This document shows positions 44,420-53,341 of a stretch of 64,000 nucleotides of DNA, one piece after another; within the stretch, counting starts at the first letter, position 1; every line of letters starts with the position of its first letter. Position numbers and translations under genes: made by a program. Under the pieces are notes generated by a model, which was not told where the DNA came from, searched no databases, and saw nothing but the letters and a program-made list of their open reading frames with translations. Origin of the DNA: CAYVUI01 sp964454745 (GTDB lineage Bacteria > Planctomycetota > Phycisphaerae > Sedimentisphaerales > Anaerohalosphaeraceae); the NCBI GenBank assembly GCA_964454745.1, contig CAYVUI010000003.1:1-64000 (forward strand), read 5' to 3'.

Positions 44420-44601
44420 GAGAACCCCGCATTTCCGGATTCATTTTCTTTCGGGATGTGTATATAAAAAATCTCGAGGGCAAAGATGACAAGTCAAGAG
44501 GTACTTACAAAATTGTCCCTTACAAAACAAATTATATAAAAAAATTGAACAATATCAAGAATAACTAATTGATATTTCTTATATTGAAGCCCGCCCCTGA
44601 C

Positions 44602-44656
44602 TTTTGGTAGTAACCAAAAAAAGACGGCTCAAAGAATCGTATCCCCAAGCCGTCTT
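44602..44656 (-). terminator. Terminator of the EF-G-like gene
   Basis: A perfect 9-bp inverted repeat (44621-44629 with 44648-44656, AAGACGGCT) lies about 30 bases past the stop codon and is followed on the minus strand by TTTTTGG. A second small hairpin (44602-44608 with 44613-44619) comes directly after. The remaining ~180 bases up to the kinase start are AT-rich; I see nothing else in them. Confidence 0.75.
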
Positions 44657-44685
44657 GAATTTCGGGTATTTGCAGAAATCGCTGA

Positions 44686-46725
44686 TTACTCTTCAGCCTC
44701 CTGCTTTTTGTACTGATCGATAACCTGCTGCTGCACATTCGGCGGAACCGGCTCATAATGGCTCAATTCCATGGCATAACTGCCCTGACCGCCGGTGACC
44801 GATTTTAACTGGCTGTTATACTGGGTCACCTCGGAAAGCGGAACCGCCGCCTTAATCACCACCATATTACCCGGCAGCATATCCTGGCCCTGCACCCGGC
44901 CGCGCCGAGACGCCAGGTCACCGGTGATATCACCCATATAATCCGCCGGAACCGTGATTTCCATATTCACAATCGGCTCAAGCAGCGAGGGTTTTGCCTT
45001 CTGCAAAGCATCGATAAACGCTCCCTTGCCCGCCGCACGGAAGGCCACTTCCTTCGAGTCCACCGGGTGGTGCTTGCCGTCATAGATCGAAACCTTGATA
45101 TCCTGCATCGGGAATCCGGCCACAACACCGTTATCCATCACGTCATTGATGCCCTTGACGATCGCAGGCTCGAACTGCCCCGGGATCGAACCGCCAAAGA
45201 TATCCCATGAATACTGCATGGAAGGTTCCATATCACGCTCACCGGGCTCAACCCGCAGGTACACCTCACCAAACTGGCCGGCACCGCCGGACTGCTTCTT
45301 ATGACGATAATGTCCATCCGCTTTCGCACCAATCGTCTCGCGGTACGGAATCTTCGGCGGCTTGGTATTGACCTGTACCTTGTAGCGGTTTTCCATCTTC
45401 GAGAGCATCACTCGAAGGTGAAGATCGCCCAAACCGTTAATAACCAGCTCCTTGGTCTGCTGATCGCGGGTAACCACAAAACACGGATCCTCATCCGTCA
45501 GTTTATCCAGCGCGGTACTGATCTTGCTTTCATCGCCGCGGCTGGCAGGTTCAAGAGCCAGCGAGAACATGGGCTTGGGGAAAACAGGCGAAACAAACGT
45601 ACCCTCAAAATCGCCTTCATGCACCAAATCCCCAATCTTGAGTTCATCCACTTTTGCCAGTGTGATGAGATCCCCGGCAACAGCCGCATCGACCTCTGTC
45701 GCCTCCTGGCCCTGCATCCGCAGGGGGTGGCCCGGCCGCAAAGCCTTTTTCTCATCGCCGCGATGCAGACTCGTATTCGCGGTCAATTTTCCGCTGAATA
45801 CCCGGATCGAGGCATATTTCATATTTGAACGAGGATCAAATGCCACCCGGAATACCTGCCCGGCAAAGGGACCATCCGCCTTGGGCTCAACGACCTTTTC
45901 TTCCGTTTCCTCATCCTTTTTGATGATAAGCTTGCCCGGCAGTTCCACCGGAGAAGGACAGCAGTCCGATACGATATCGAGAAGCTCCGTAACCCCGACC
46001 TGCTCCTTCGCGTTGCTGAAAAGGATCGGAATCACCGTACCCTCGAGCATGGCCTTGCTGAATACCGAGGCCAGTTTTTCCACGCCGACCTCTTCACCGC
46101 CGAGATATGCCTCCATCAGCTCTTCGTCGGCCTCGATCACACTTTCCATCAGTTCCATGTGAGCGTCCGCCAGGTCCATCACTGCCGTGTCGCCGGATTC
46201 ATTAGCCAGTACGCTGACAACGCCCGATTTATCCGCCGTCGGCAGCAGGGCACATTTACACGAAGAACCAAACGTCTCCTGGATGGCCTTTACCACTTCC
46301 GTTAAGTCGACATTGTCCGCATCCATCCGGTTGATGATGATCGCACGCGGCTTATTCATGTCGCCCGCGGCCTTGAAGACCTTACGGGTATTCACTTCAA
46401 TACCCGACGCCGCGCTGACTACCACCATCACAACATCCGCCGCCGGCAGACATTCCAGGGTATGACCATAAAATTCCGGGTAACCCGGGGTATCCATAAT
46501 ATTGATAAATTTACCCTTGTGCTCGGTAAACATCAGGGAGCTGTGGATCGAATGTCCACGCTGCTTTTCTTCGTCGTCATAATCCGATACCGTCGTGCCG
46601 TCCTCGACAATCCCGATACGGTTGGTTTTTCCCGTGGAATTGAGGATCGCTTCACAAAGCGTCGTCTTTCCGCATCCAGCATGCCCCATCAGTGCAATGT
46701 TTCGTATATCCGATGTCGTTGCCAC
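44686..46725 (-). CDS. Elongation factor G paralogue
   Basis: A 679-residue five-domain translational GTPase. P-loop GHAGCGKTT, DTPGYPEFYG and NRMDAD form the GTP site. Switch I reads KQRGHSIHSS where canonical EF-G has RGITI, so the Mg-binding Thr is Ser, and the G4 motif is NRMD in place of NKMD. Domain IV keeps the HH-VDS tip (DGKHHPVDSKEVAF). These traits place it with the EF-G2/EF-G-like proteins, not with the main translocase. GGAGG at 46733-46737 is 1 base from an ATG at 46731 but 7 from GTG 46725, so GTG is preferred. No rpsL, rpsG or tuf is nearby. Confidence 0.88.
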   Translation of the reverse strand: MATTSDIRNIALMGHAGCGKTTLCEAILNSTGKTNRIGIVEDGTTVSDYDDEEKQRGHSIHSSLMFTEHKGKFINIMDTPGYPEFYGHTLECLPAADVVMVVVSAASGIEVNTRKVFKAAGDMNKPRAIIINRMDADNVDLTEVVKAIQETFGSSCKCALLPTADKSGVVSVLANESGDTAVMDLADAHMELMESVIEADEELMEAYLGGEEVGVEKLASVFSKAMLEGTVIPILFSNAKEQVGVTELLDIVSDCCPSPVELPGKLIIKKDEETEEKVVEPKADGPFAGQVFRVAFDPRSNMKYASIRVFSGKLTANTSLHRGDEKKALRPGHPLRMQGQEATEVDAAVAGDLITLAKVDELKIGDLVHEGDFEGTFVSPVFPKPMFSLALEPASRGDESKISTALDKLTDEDPCFVVTRDQQTKELVINGLGDLHLRVMLSKMENRYKVQVNTKPPKIPYRETIGAKADGHYRHKKQSGGAGQFGEVYLRVEPGERDMEPSMQYSWDIFGGSIPGQFEPAIVKGINDVMDNGVVAGFPMQDIKVSIYDGKHHPVDSKEVAFRAAGKGAFIDALQKAKPSLLEPIVNMEITVPADYMGDITGDLASRRGRVQGQDMLPGNMVVIKAAVPLSEVTQYNSQLKSVTGGQGSYAMELSHYEPVPPNVQQQVIDQYKKQEAEE

Positions 46726-46879
46726 TGCCATACCTCCAAATAGTTAGGCGTTCTAATTGTCAAAAACCTGAAACACGATAAAATATCGCATATAAACCCT
46801 TTTCGCAAATGATTTTTACGAAAAAATACCCCTCACGCTAATAAGAACCTAATGATGTCCTCTTTTTCCTGAATCCTCA

Positions 46880-46908
46880 TTGACACGCCAAAACCATTTC
46901 TGTACAAT
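46880..46908 (+). promoter_or_regulatory. Strong sigma-70 promoter for lysC
   Basis: Consensus TTGACA (46880-46885), 17-base spacer, TACAAT (46903-46908). The transcript would have a leader of about 100 bases before ATG 47018. I see no lysine riboswitch core or attenuator peptide in that leader. Confidence 0.75.
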
Positions 46909-47017
46909 GCCCGGCAACTAAATCGACTATAAGCACGAAAAGCTGTGAAAAAGACAAATCCGGTCATGATTTAAAATACCGGACAATCAGCAGCCTGAAT
47001 ACGGTAAGGACCATTTT

Positions 47018-48250
47018 ATGGGTATTGTTGTACAAAAATTCGGTGGAACCAGCGTCGCTGACGCCGAAAAAATCCAACGCTGTGCCAACCGCGCACTCGA
47101 GACCGCCAAAGAAGGCAACCAGGTCGTTGTCGTCGCCTCCGCACGCGGAAAAATGACCGACCAGCTCGTCGCCGACGCCTATGAGCTCAATCCCAATCCC
47201 CCCAAAAGGGAAATGGACATGCTGCTCAGTACCGGCGAACAGCAGACCGTCTCACTGATGGCAATGACACTCGAAGGCATGGGCCACAAGGCAATCAGCT
47301 TTACCGGCTCACAAATCCAGATGATGACCGACTCCGCCCATTCCAAGGCCCGGATCCAGAGCATCGGCTCGGAAAAAATCCTAAAACAGCTCGATCGCGG
47401 CTGCATCGTCATCGTCGCAGGCTTCCAGGGCGTAGACGAGGAAGGCAACATCACCACCCTGGGTCGCGGCGGCTCGGACACCAGTGCGGTAGCCCTCGCA
47501 GCGGCCCTCAAGGCCGAAGTCTGCGAAATCTACACCGACGTGGACGGCATTTACTCCACCGATCCCCGCATCTACCCCAAAGCTGTCAAAATGGACATGA
47601 TCAGCTACGACGAAATGCTCGAACTGGCCAGTCTCGGCGCCGGCGTCATGCACGGCAGGGCGGTCGAATTCGGAAAAAAATACAACATCCCCATCCACGT
47701 TCGAAGCAGTAAAGAATTTAAACCGGGAACATTAATTACTCATGAGGTCCCTCAAATGGAAGGCATTCTCGTATCCGGAGCTACAATGCAAAAAGACCTG
47801 GCAAAAATCGCCCTCATCGGCGTGGACAACGAGCCGGGCAACGCGGCAAAAATCTTCGCACACCTCGCCCAGGCACAGGTCAGTGTAAACGATATCATCC
47901 AGGTCGAAATCAGCAAGGAAAAGGCCAACCTCTCCTTTACGGTCACCAAGGCCGACCTCAAGGATGCAAAAAAGGCCATCGAGCAGATTTCAGATGAAAT
48001 CCACTGCCAGGGCAGCTTCGTGCGGGAAGATATCGCCGAGATTTCCGTGGTCGGCGTCGGCATGAGAAGCCATTACGGCGTGGCCAACCGCATGTTCCGC
48101 TCGCTCGCCGATGCCAAGGTCAATATCGACTCGATCACGACCAGTGAGATCCGAATCAGTTGTATCGTCGATGAAGACCAGGGCCAGCAGGCTCTGACAG
48201 CGGTATGCGACGCCTTCGAGCTGGACAAGCCTTCTGAGGACAGAAGCTAA
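47018..48250 (+). CDS. lysC: Aspartate kinase
   Basis: Phosphorylates aspartate, the first step to lysine, threonine and methionine. The 410-residue monofunctional enzyme has VVQKFGGTSVAD, the catalytic domain with GRGGSDTSAVALAAAL and YTDVDGIYSTDPR, and two C-terminal ACT domains (IALIGVDNEPGNAAKIF and ISVVGVGMRSHYGVANRMF) that bind regulatory amino acids. No homoserine dehydrogenase is fused; hom lies 1.9 kb away on the other strand. AAGGA lies upstream of the ATG at moderate distance. Confidence 0.95.
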   Translation: MGIVVQKFGGTSVADAEKIQRCANRALETAKEGNQVVVVASARGKMTDQLVADAYELNPNPPKREMDMLLSTGEQQTVSLMAMTLEGMGHKAISFTGSQIQMMTDSAHSKARIQSIGSEKILKQLDRGCIVIVAGFQGVDEEGNITTLGRGGSDTSAVALAAALKAEVCEIYTDVDGIYSTDPRIYPKAVKMDMISYDEMLELASLGAGVMHGRAVEFGKKYNIPIHVRSSKEFKPGTLITHEVPQMEGILVSGATMQKDLAKIALIGVDNEPGNAAKIFAHLAQAQVSVNDIIQVEISKEKANLSFTVTKADLKDAKKAIEQISDEIHCQGSFVREDIAEISVVGVGMRSHYGVANRMFRSLADAKVNIDSITTSEIRISCIVDEDQGQQALTAVCDAFELDKPSEDRS

Positions 48251-48268
48251 CCTGCCGGCAATTTGCCC

Positions 48269-48940
48269 GTGAAAAAAACAGCCAAACCCCGGTCAAAAAA
48301 GCTCATGAGCCGAAATGCCTATCGGCTTAGGTGGGTGATCTTTGCCCGCGTTTTTCTCGCGTTGGCCGTCTCATTTGACCGATTCGGCGGCTCGGTGGTC
48401 CGGGATTTTGCCCTCCGCCGCAATGCTGCCGGCCGGGATGCAAAGCAATACCACGGAAACACCTATACCATCGTAAAAGTCATTGACGGCGACACCCTCG
48501 ATATCGACATCCCGGACGGCGACCTCGAATACACCCGCATTCGCCTGCTCGGTATAGACACCCCCGAAACCAAAGACGCCCGCTACGATGTCATGCACTA
48601 CGGCCCCCAGGCCGAGGAATTCACCCGCAGCCTTTGCGAAAACCAGGCCGTCAGCATCCTCATCGACACGCAAAGCCCCGCGCGGGACAAGTACAACCGC
48701 CTGCTGTGTTACGTGGTATTCGAAGATTCCACCGTCCTAAACGAACTGCTCATCGAACGCGGATACGGCTATGCAGACCTGCGGTTCGCCCACTCCAGGT
48801 ATAAAAAATTCGTCAGCCTCATGGAATCAGCCGCCCGAAACCGACTGGGCCTCTGGCAAAATGCTTCCCTGCAAGACCTGCCCCCATGGCTGCAAAGAGA
48901 AAGACCCTCCATCCTCGAAGAAACCCGCCCCGGAGAATAA
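48269..48940 (+). CDS. Thermonuclease-like (SNase) protein
   Basis: A staphylococcal nuclease-fold domain, usually a Ca-dependent secreted DNase/RNase. Active-site pattern: VIDGDTLDI, TRIRLLGIDTPETKD (Arg35/Asp40/Glu43 equivalents) and RDKYNRLLCYV (Arg87 equivalent). A basic N-terminus and a weak hydrophobic stretch (WVIFARVFLALAVSF) suggest an anchor or signal. The start is unsure: GTG 48269, TTG 48263 or ATG 48305 all lack a clear ribosome site. It begins 18 bases after lysC. Confidence 0.85.
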   Translation: MKKTAKPRSKKLMSRNAYRLRWVIFARVFLALAVSFDRFGGSVVRDFALRRNAAGRDAKQYHGNTYTIVKVIDGDTLDIDIPDGDLEYTRIRLLGIDTPETKDARYDVMHYGPQAEEFTRSLCENQAVSILIDTQSPARDKYNRLLCYVVFEDSTVLNELLIERGYGYADLRFAHSRYKKFVSLMESAARNRLGLWQNASLQDLPPWLQRERPSILEETRPGE

Positions 48941-48944
48941 CCCG

Positions 48945-50159
48945 CTACACCTTCAAAAAATACTCCATCAATTCGTGCCCCCGCTCGATGCGGAAACCCG
49001 ACGCATTGGCGTTCTTCTCATTAAAGGACTTGTGAAGTATCCCATTAATTCCCGTACCCGCCATCGCGAACGGAACCGGATCGTTCGAGTGCGCCTGGCT
49101 TTCTACCGGCGTCGGGTGATCCGGCATCACCAGGATACGCCACTGGTCATATTGTCCCAGCGCATCGAGAATCGGCCCGACCACGTGCTGATCGATCTGC
49201 TCGATCGCGTACTTCTTCAGTTCCGCATTGCCCGCGTGCCCCGCCTCATCCGGCGCCTCGACATGCACAAACACCAGGTCATTCGTTTCCAGTGCCTCAA
49301 TCGCCGCCTGCCCCTTGCCGGCATAATTCGTATCCGCGTACCCGGTCGCGCCTTCCACCTCGATCAGGTCAAAATGCACCAGCTTGGCCAGCCCGCGGAC
49401 CAGGTCTACCGCGGTAATCGCCGCTCCCTTAATCCCGAACTTCTTCTTAAAGCTCTCCAGCCGCGCCTGCTTGCCCTGGCCCCACAGCCAGATGCTCGAT
49501 ACCGGGTTCTCACCCAAATCCATCCGCACACGGTTGATCTCGTGGTTCTCAAAAAATTCCTGCGAACGCTTCATCAAGTCCGCCAGCAAATCCGCCCCCT
49601 TGCCTTTGGGCATATTTTTCGATACCTTCTGCCCGATGATATCATGCGGAGGCGTCGTTTTCACATCAAACGCCACACCCGAAATCACGCACAAATGCCG
49701 GTAGCTCACCCCCAAATGCAGTTCCAGCGGCTCATCGGCAAACAGTTCCTTCAAGTCCCCGATCAATGTCTGGGCCTCCAGGTTCGGGATATGCCCCGCG
49801 CTGTGGTCCGCCATCAGCCCATCGGCAAACGTCACCAGGTTGCACCGAAACACCCAGTCCTCCGGCCCGAGATGGATATTCTTCGCCGCCGCCTCGATCG
49901 GCGCACGCCCCGAATAATACGTATCCGGGTCATACCCCAAAAGTGACATCTGCGCCACATCCGAACCCGGTGTATAGCCATCCGGAATCGTATTGGCAAT
50001 CCCCTGGCGTCCCTCAACGCTGATCCGGTCCATATTCGGCGTCGCCGCGGCCTCCAGCGGCGTCTTGCCGTCGAACAAATCCAGCGGTTCGTCACTGGCC
50101 CCGTCCGGGATAATAATCACGTACTTGCAGCCGCCGGCATTCTTCGCTCCGTCAGTCAT
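48945..50159 (-). CDS. ApgM-type phosphoglycerate mutase family protein, candidate homoserine kinase
   Basis: A 404-residue alkaline-phosphatase-superfamily protein of the archaeal-type cofactor-independent phosphoglycerate mutase group. It has VIIIPDGASDEPL, TPNMDRI, the nucleophile region GSDVAQMSLLGYDP, VHVEAPDEAGHAGN and VMPDHPTPV, the metal and phosphate ligands of this fold. The TIGR02535 subgroup is proposed to be an alternative homoserine kinase because of threonine-gene context. Here the ATG at 50159 overlaps the homoserine dehydrogenase stop by 8 bases, and lysC is close, supporting that role; mutase activity cannot be excluded. No classical thrB is seen. Confidence 0.85.
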   Translation of the reverse strand: MTDGAKNAGGCKYVIIIPDGASDEPLDLFDGKTPLEAAATPNMDRISVEGRQGIANTIPDGYTPGSDVAQMSLLGYDPDTYYSGRAPIEAAAKNIHLGPEDWVFRCNLVTFADGLMADHSAGHIPNLEAQTLIGDLKELFADEPLELHLGVSYRHLCVISGVAFDVKTTPPHDIIGQKVSKNMPKGKGADLLADLMKRSQEFFENHEINRVRMDLGENPVSSIWLWGQGKQARLESFKKKFGIKGAAITAVDLVRGLAKLVHFDLIEVEGATGYADTNYAGKGQAAIEALETNDLVFVHVEAPDEAGHAGNAELKKYAIEQIDQHVVGPILDALGQYDQWRILVMPDHPTPVESQAHSNDPVPFAMAGTGINGILHKSFNEKNANASGFRIERGHELMEYFLKV

Positions 50160-51465
50160 CCAGCCCGTCCTCCGGAATATCCACAATCGGTATACACACC
50201 GGCTTGCCCTGCACCACATCCAGCCCTGCAATATCCTCCAGCGCCTGGGTGATATTCTTCTGCGGATTCGGATGCGTCGTAATAATCACCGGCACCATGT
50301 TCGATCCCTTCTTGCCCTCATGCTGAAGCAGACCCTTGATACTGATCTCCCGCTGGGCCAAAATCTGCCCGATCTTGACAAACACACCCGGCTGGTCCTC
50401 ACACAGCATTCGGATATAAAAACGGCTGACAATCTCATCGATCGGCCGCATCTTCGCATCAGTGATCTTCTGACCAAAGAACAGCTTTTGCGAATTGCCC
50501 ATCGCCACCTCGACTAAATCCGCCACTACCGCAGAAGCCGTCGGCATCATCCCCGCTCCGCGCCCGTAATACATCGTCTGACCGACCGCGTCACCAAAAA
50601 CGCTGATCGCGTTAAACGCACCGTCCACACGGGCCAGCATCAAATCCTGGGACACAAAGCTCGGGTGCACACGCAGCGAAATCTCATCGGCTTCATTTCG
50701 TTCTGCAATCGCCAGAAGCTTGAGCTCATAGCCCATCTCCTGGGCATAGCGGATATCATCAATCGACGTATTCTCAATCCCCTCAATCGAAATATCCTCA
50801 TAGTGAATCTCACAGCCAAACGCCAGCCGTGCCAAAATTGCGATCTTATGCGCGGTATCGCCGCCGTTAATATCCAGCGTCGGGTCGGCCTCGGCATATC
50901 CCTTCTCCTGCGCCTTGGTCAGCACATCCGAAAACGCCGCGCCTTTCTGGGTCATATTCGTCAAAATGTAATTGCACGTCCCGTTCAAAATCCCGTACAT
51001 CGCGTACACACGGTTGGCCGCCAGGCCCGTCCGCAGCGCAGAGACAATCGGCACCCCGCCCACACACGACGCCTCAAAGGCGATACACCGCTGGGCCTTC
51101 AGCGCCGCCTGGATCAGTTCATTGCCGCACTCGGCCAGCAGGGCCTTGTTCGCGGTCACCACATGCTTGCCTTTTTCCAGCAGCTTTAACTGCATCGTCT
51201 TGGCCGTGGTCGTCCCGCCGATCAGCTCAATCCCGATATCAATCGAGTCATCATTCAACAGCCCGTCCAGGTCATCGCTGAGCACACCCGCCGGCAGTTC
51301 CACCGGCCGCGGGGTCGTCGTATCCAGGTCCACCACGCGCTTGAGCTGAAGATCAATCCCCGTCTTGGCAAGAATACTCTCCCGGCTGTCCAGCAATATC
51401 TTCGCGACACCCGCCCCCACGGTTCCAAAACCGATCAAACCAATATTTACCGTTTTCGATTCCAT
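50152..51465 (-). CDS. hom: Homoserine dehydrogenase
   Basis: Reduces aspartate semialdehyde to homoserine. The 437-residue protein has the NAD(P) fold IGLIGFGTVGAGVAKIL, GGTTTAKTM, ANKALLAECG, the catalytic region GVPIVSALRTGLAANRV.A..GILNGTCNYIL with EADPTLDINGGDTAHKI, and a C-terminal ACT domain (MLCEDQPGVFVKIGQIL) for threonine feedback. GGGA is 4 bases upstream of the ATG. It is translationally coupled to the apgM-like gene. Confidence 0.95.
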   Translation of the reverse strand: MESKTVNIGLIGFGTVGAGVAKILLDSRESILAKTGIDLQLKRVVDLDTTTPRPVELPAGVLSDDLDGLLNDDSIDIGIELIGGTTTAKTMQLKLLEKGKHVVTANKALLAECGNELIQAALKAQRCIAFEASCVGGVPIVSALRTGLAANRVYAMYGILNGTCNYILTNMTQKGAAFSDVLTKAQEKGYAEADPTLDINGGDTAHKIAILARLAFGCEIHYEDISIEGIENTSIDDIRYAQEMGYELKLLAIAERNEADEISLRVHPSFVSQDLMLARVDGAFNAISVFGDAVGQTMYYGRGAGMMPTASAVVADLVEVAMGNSQKLFFGQKITDAKMRPIDEIVSRFYIRMLCEDQPGVFVKIGQILAQREISIKGLLQHEGKKGSNMVPVIITTHPNPQKNITQALEDIAGLDVVQGKPVCIPIVDIPEDGLDD

Positions 51466-51690
51466 ATTTCCCGTATCCAGTTTAAAAAGTAAAAGAACTG
51501 GAATCTTACCGTATTTCCCTTGTCTCGGTCAAGAAGAAAATAGGGACAGCCACCTTTTATAGTAGGGTGGGCCGTGCCCACCATAAACGATACCGTTTCA
51601 CATGTGCATTTCAAACCTGTTTGCAAAGGTAGAGTGGACTCCACCCACGCAGATTAAAAAAAACATGGCCGAAGGCCATTCCACACTCTA

Positions 51691-52080
51691 CTCTCGACTT
51701 TCCACTATCTCCCCACTGGCCCACCGGGCCCTGCCCCGGCCAAAAGGCCGATTCCATGCTCCACTCTCAACTTTCTACTATCTCCCCACTGGCCCACCGG
51801 GCCCGTAGGATGTCGTTGATTTCGTTTGGCGAAGCCATCGAAAGAAACGCATGCTGATAAAAACACTCCGGCCGCCAGGCCGATTCCATGCTCCACTCTC
51901 GACTTTCCACTATCTCCCCACTGGCCCACCGGGCCCTGCCCCGGCCAAAAGGCCGATTCCATGCTCCACTCTCAACTTTCTACTATCTCCCCACTGGCCC
52001 ACCGGGCCCGTAGGATGTCGTTGATTTCGTTTGGCGAAGCCATCGAAAGAAACGCATGCTGATAAAAACACTCCGGCCGC
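51691..52080. repeat. 205-bp tandem direct duplication
   Basis: The stretch 51691-51875 recurs almost base for base at 51896-52080, with a period of exactly 205. Each copy contains two CTCTC-ACTTTC-ACTATC modules, a GGCC-AAAA-GGCC hairpin and the 54-base module. Confidence 0.85.
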
Positions 52081-52124
52081 AAGGCCGGATTCCACATCAA
52101 TCCCGAAGGGATTGTATAAAACAG

Positions 52125-52208
52125 CCCCAGGTTTAGACCGCAGGTCAAACCTGGGGGAAAGCATCGTCCGTAGGACGAATCCACCGATTGAATCCACCGG
52201 ATTCAATC
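52125..52208. repeat. Two perfect 10-bp-arm hairpins
   Basis: CCCCAGGTTT (52125-52134) pairs with 52147-52156 around a 12-base loop. GATTGAATCC (52186-52195) pairs with 52199-52208 around ACC. Between them CGTCC-GTA-GGACG, and after them GAGGC-GCA-GCCTC, continue the same style of short-loop palindromes. Confidence 0.8.
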
Positions 52209-52332
52209 GCCCGAGGCGCAGCCTCATCAGGCCAATAAAAAATCGTCAGGCCGAAGGCCATTCCACACTCTACTCTCGACTTTCCACTATCTCCCCACTG
52301 GCCCACCGGGCCCGGCCGCCAAGCCGATTCCG

Positions 52333-53163
52333 CTATTTTAGCCCCAAACTCTGCCCATTGACAATCCGCTCAAAATGCCCCGGCTCAATAAAAGCATTCA
52401 CCCCCTCAGGATTGTGCTTGGTCATCATCTTCACCGCCGCCAGAAACCGCTGATCCAGCCCCGCGACAATAGGGCCAGCCCCAAGCTCTTCGGGCAGTTC
52501 CAGCTCATACGCATGCAGGCACAGCCGATCGATCAGCGGATTCTCCGTCTTGCCCCGCGACAGCCGGTAATTCGGCTTCACATCCGAGAGCAGCACCCCG
52601 CGTCCGCTGCCGTACATTTCATCACAGGCAATCGGCAGGTCAATACTGGCCATGTGCACCCGAAGCTGATGCGTCCGGCCTGTCCGCGGCATCAGGGCCA
52701 TCAGCGAATACGTCCCGAACGTCGCCAGCACCCGGTAATCCGTATGCGCCGGCTTGCCGTGCCGTGGATCGATCCGCATCTTCTGGACATTGCGTGCCTC
52801 ATGGCCGATCGCCTGGCGGATTGTACCCGTCTCGGAAAAAATCGGCCCCGATACAATCGCAAGATACGTCTTGTTCACCCGCCGCTCCGTAAAATACCCG
52901 CAAAGCTGACGCAGCATATCCTCATTTTTCGCGTACAAAAGCACCCCGGACGTCGGCTTGTCCAGCCGGTGAACGGTAAAATACATGCTGCCCCCAAGCT
53001 GCCGTTCGATATAGTCACTTACCTTGGCCGCACCCGTACGGTCCGCCGTCACCGAAACCCCTGCCGGCTTATTCACCGCCAGGAAGCCCTCGCCGTCATA
53101 AACAACCTCAATCTTTTTAGGCCGATCCTCACGCCCCGGCTCTTTTGGGTTACCCGCTGCCAT
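52333..53163 (-). CDS. RluA-family pseudouridine synthase
   Basis: Isomerises uridine to pseudouridine in rRNA or tRNA. The 276-residue protein has LAVNKPAGVSV, the catalytic Asp in VHRLDKPTSGVLLYAK and PRTGRTHQLRVHMA. It lacks an S4 domain, like RluA/TruC rather than RluC/RluD; the exact target cannot be told. ATG 53163 is preceded by an in-frame TTG. Its 3' end abuts the repeat cluster. Confidence 0.9.
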   Translation of the reverse strand: MAAGNPKEPGREDRPKKIEVVYDGEGFLAVNKPAGVSVTADRTGAAKVSDYIERQLGGSMYFTVHRLDKPTSGVLLYAKNEDMLRQLCGYFTERRVNKTYLAIVSGPIFSETGTIRQAIGHEARNVQKMRIDPRHGKPAHTDYRVLATFGTYSLMALMPRTGRTHQLRVHMASIDLPIACDEMYGSGRGVLLSDVKPNYRLSRGKTENPLIDRLCLHAYELELPEELGAGPIVAGLDQRFLAAVKMMTKHNPEGVNAFIEPGHFERIVNGQSLGLK

Positions 53164-53341
53164 CAAATTGCCGCTTTCATAGATTCACAATTCAAATACT
53201 CGATATCCAACAATCCCGTATTGTACACTCTTTGCACAAAAATGAAAACCCGCAAATCAAACGTTGCCAAAAAACCCAAAAAACCGTACAATAATCAACG
53301 TCAAAAACCTGATAACCCAAAATTGATTGGAGATCACACAA

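Larger units (their letters stand above)
51541..52331. repeat. Intergenic hairpin-repeat cluster
   Basis: The 867 bases between hom and the RluA-type gene hold no convincing gene. Modules seen: GTAGGGTGGGC with GCCCACC (51564 on), GGCC-GAA-GGCC, GGCCC-ACC-GGGCC, a CTCTCGACTTTCCACTATC text repeated four to five times, and a 54-base module at 51805-51858 and 52010-52063 that recurs at 63332. Most stems have 3-base loops (GAA, GTA, ACC, GCA). It looks like accumulated REP-type elements; short open frames across it (for example MAKPSKETHAD) are repeat artefacts. Confidence 0.8.

Noticed and set aside
46909..47017. Lysine riboswitch before lysC
   Set aside because: The leader is only about 100 bases and lacks the long multi-helix lysine riboswitch core.
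51541..52331. CRISPR array
   Set aside because: Repeats are few, of mixed length and order, nested and palindromic, with no uniform spacers and no cas genes nearby.
51826..52453. Short coding frames such as MAKPSKETHAD... in the repeat region
   Set aside because: They are repeated wherever the 54-base module occurs and read into hairpins; they have no ribosome site or family match.
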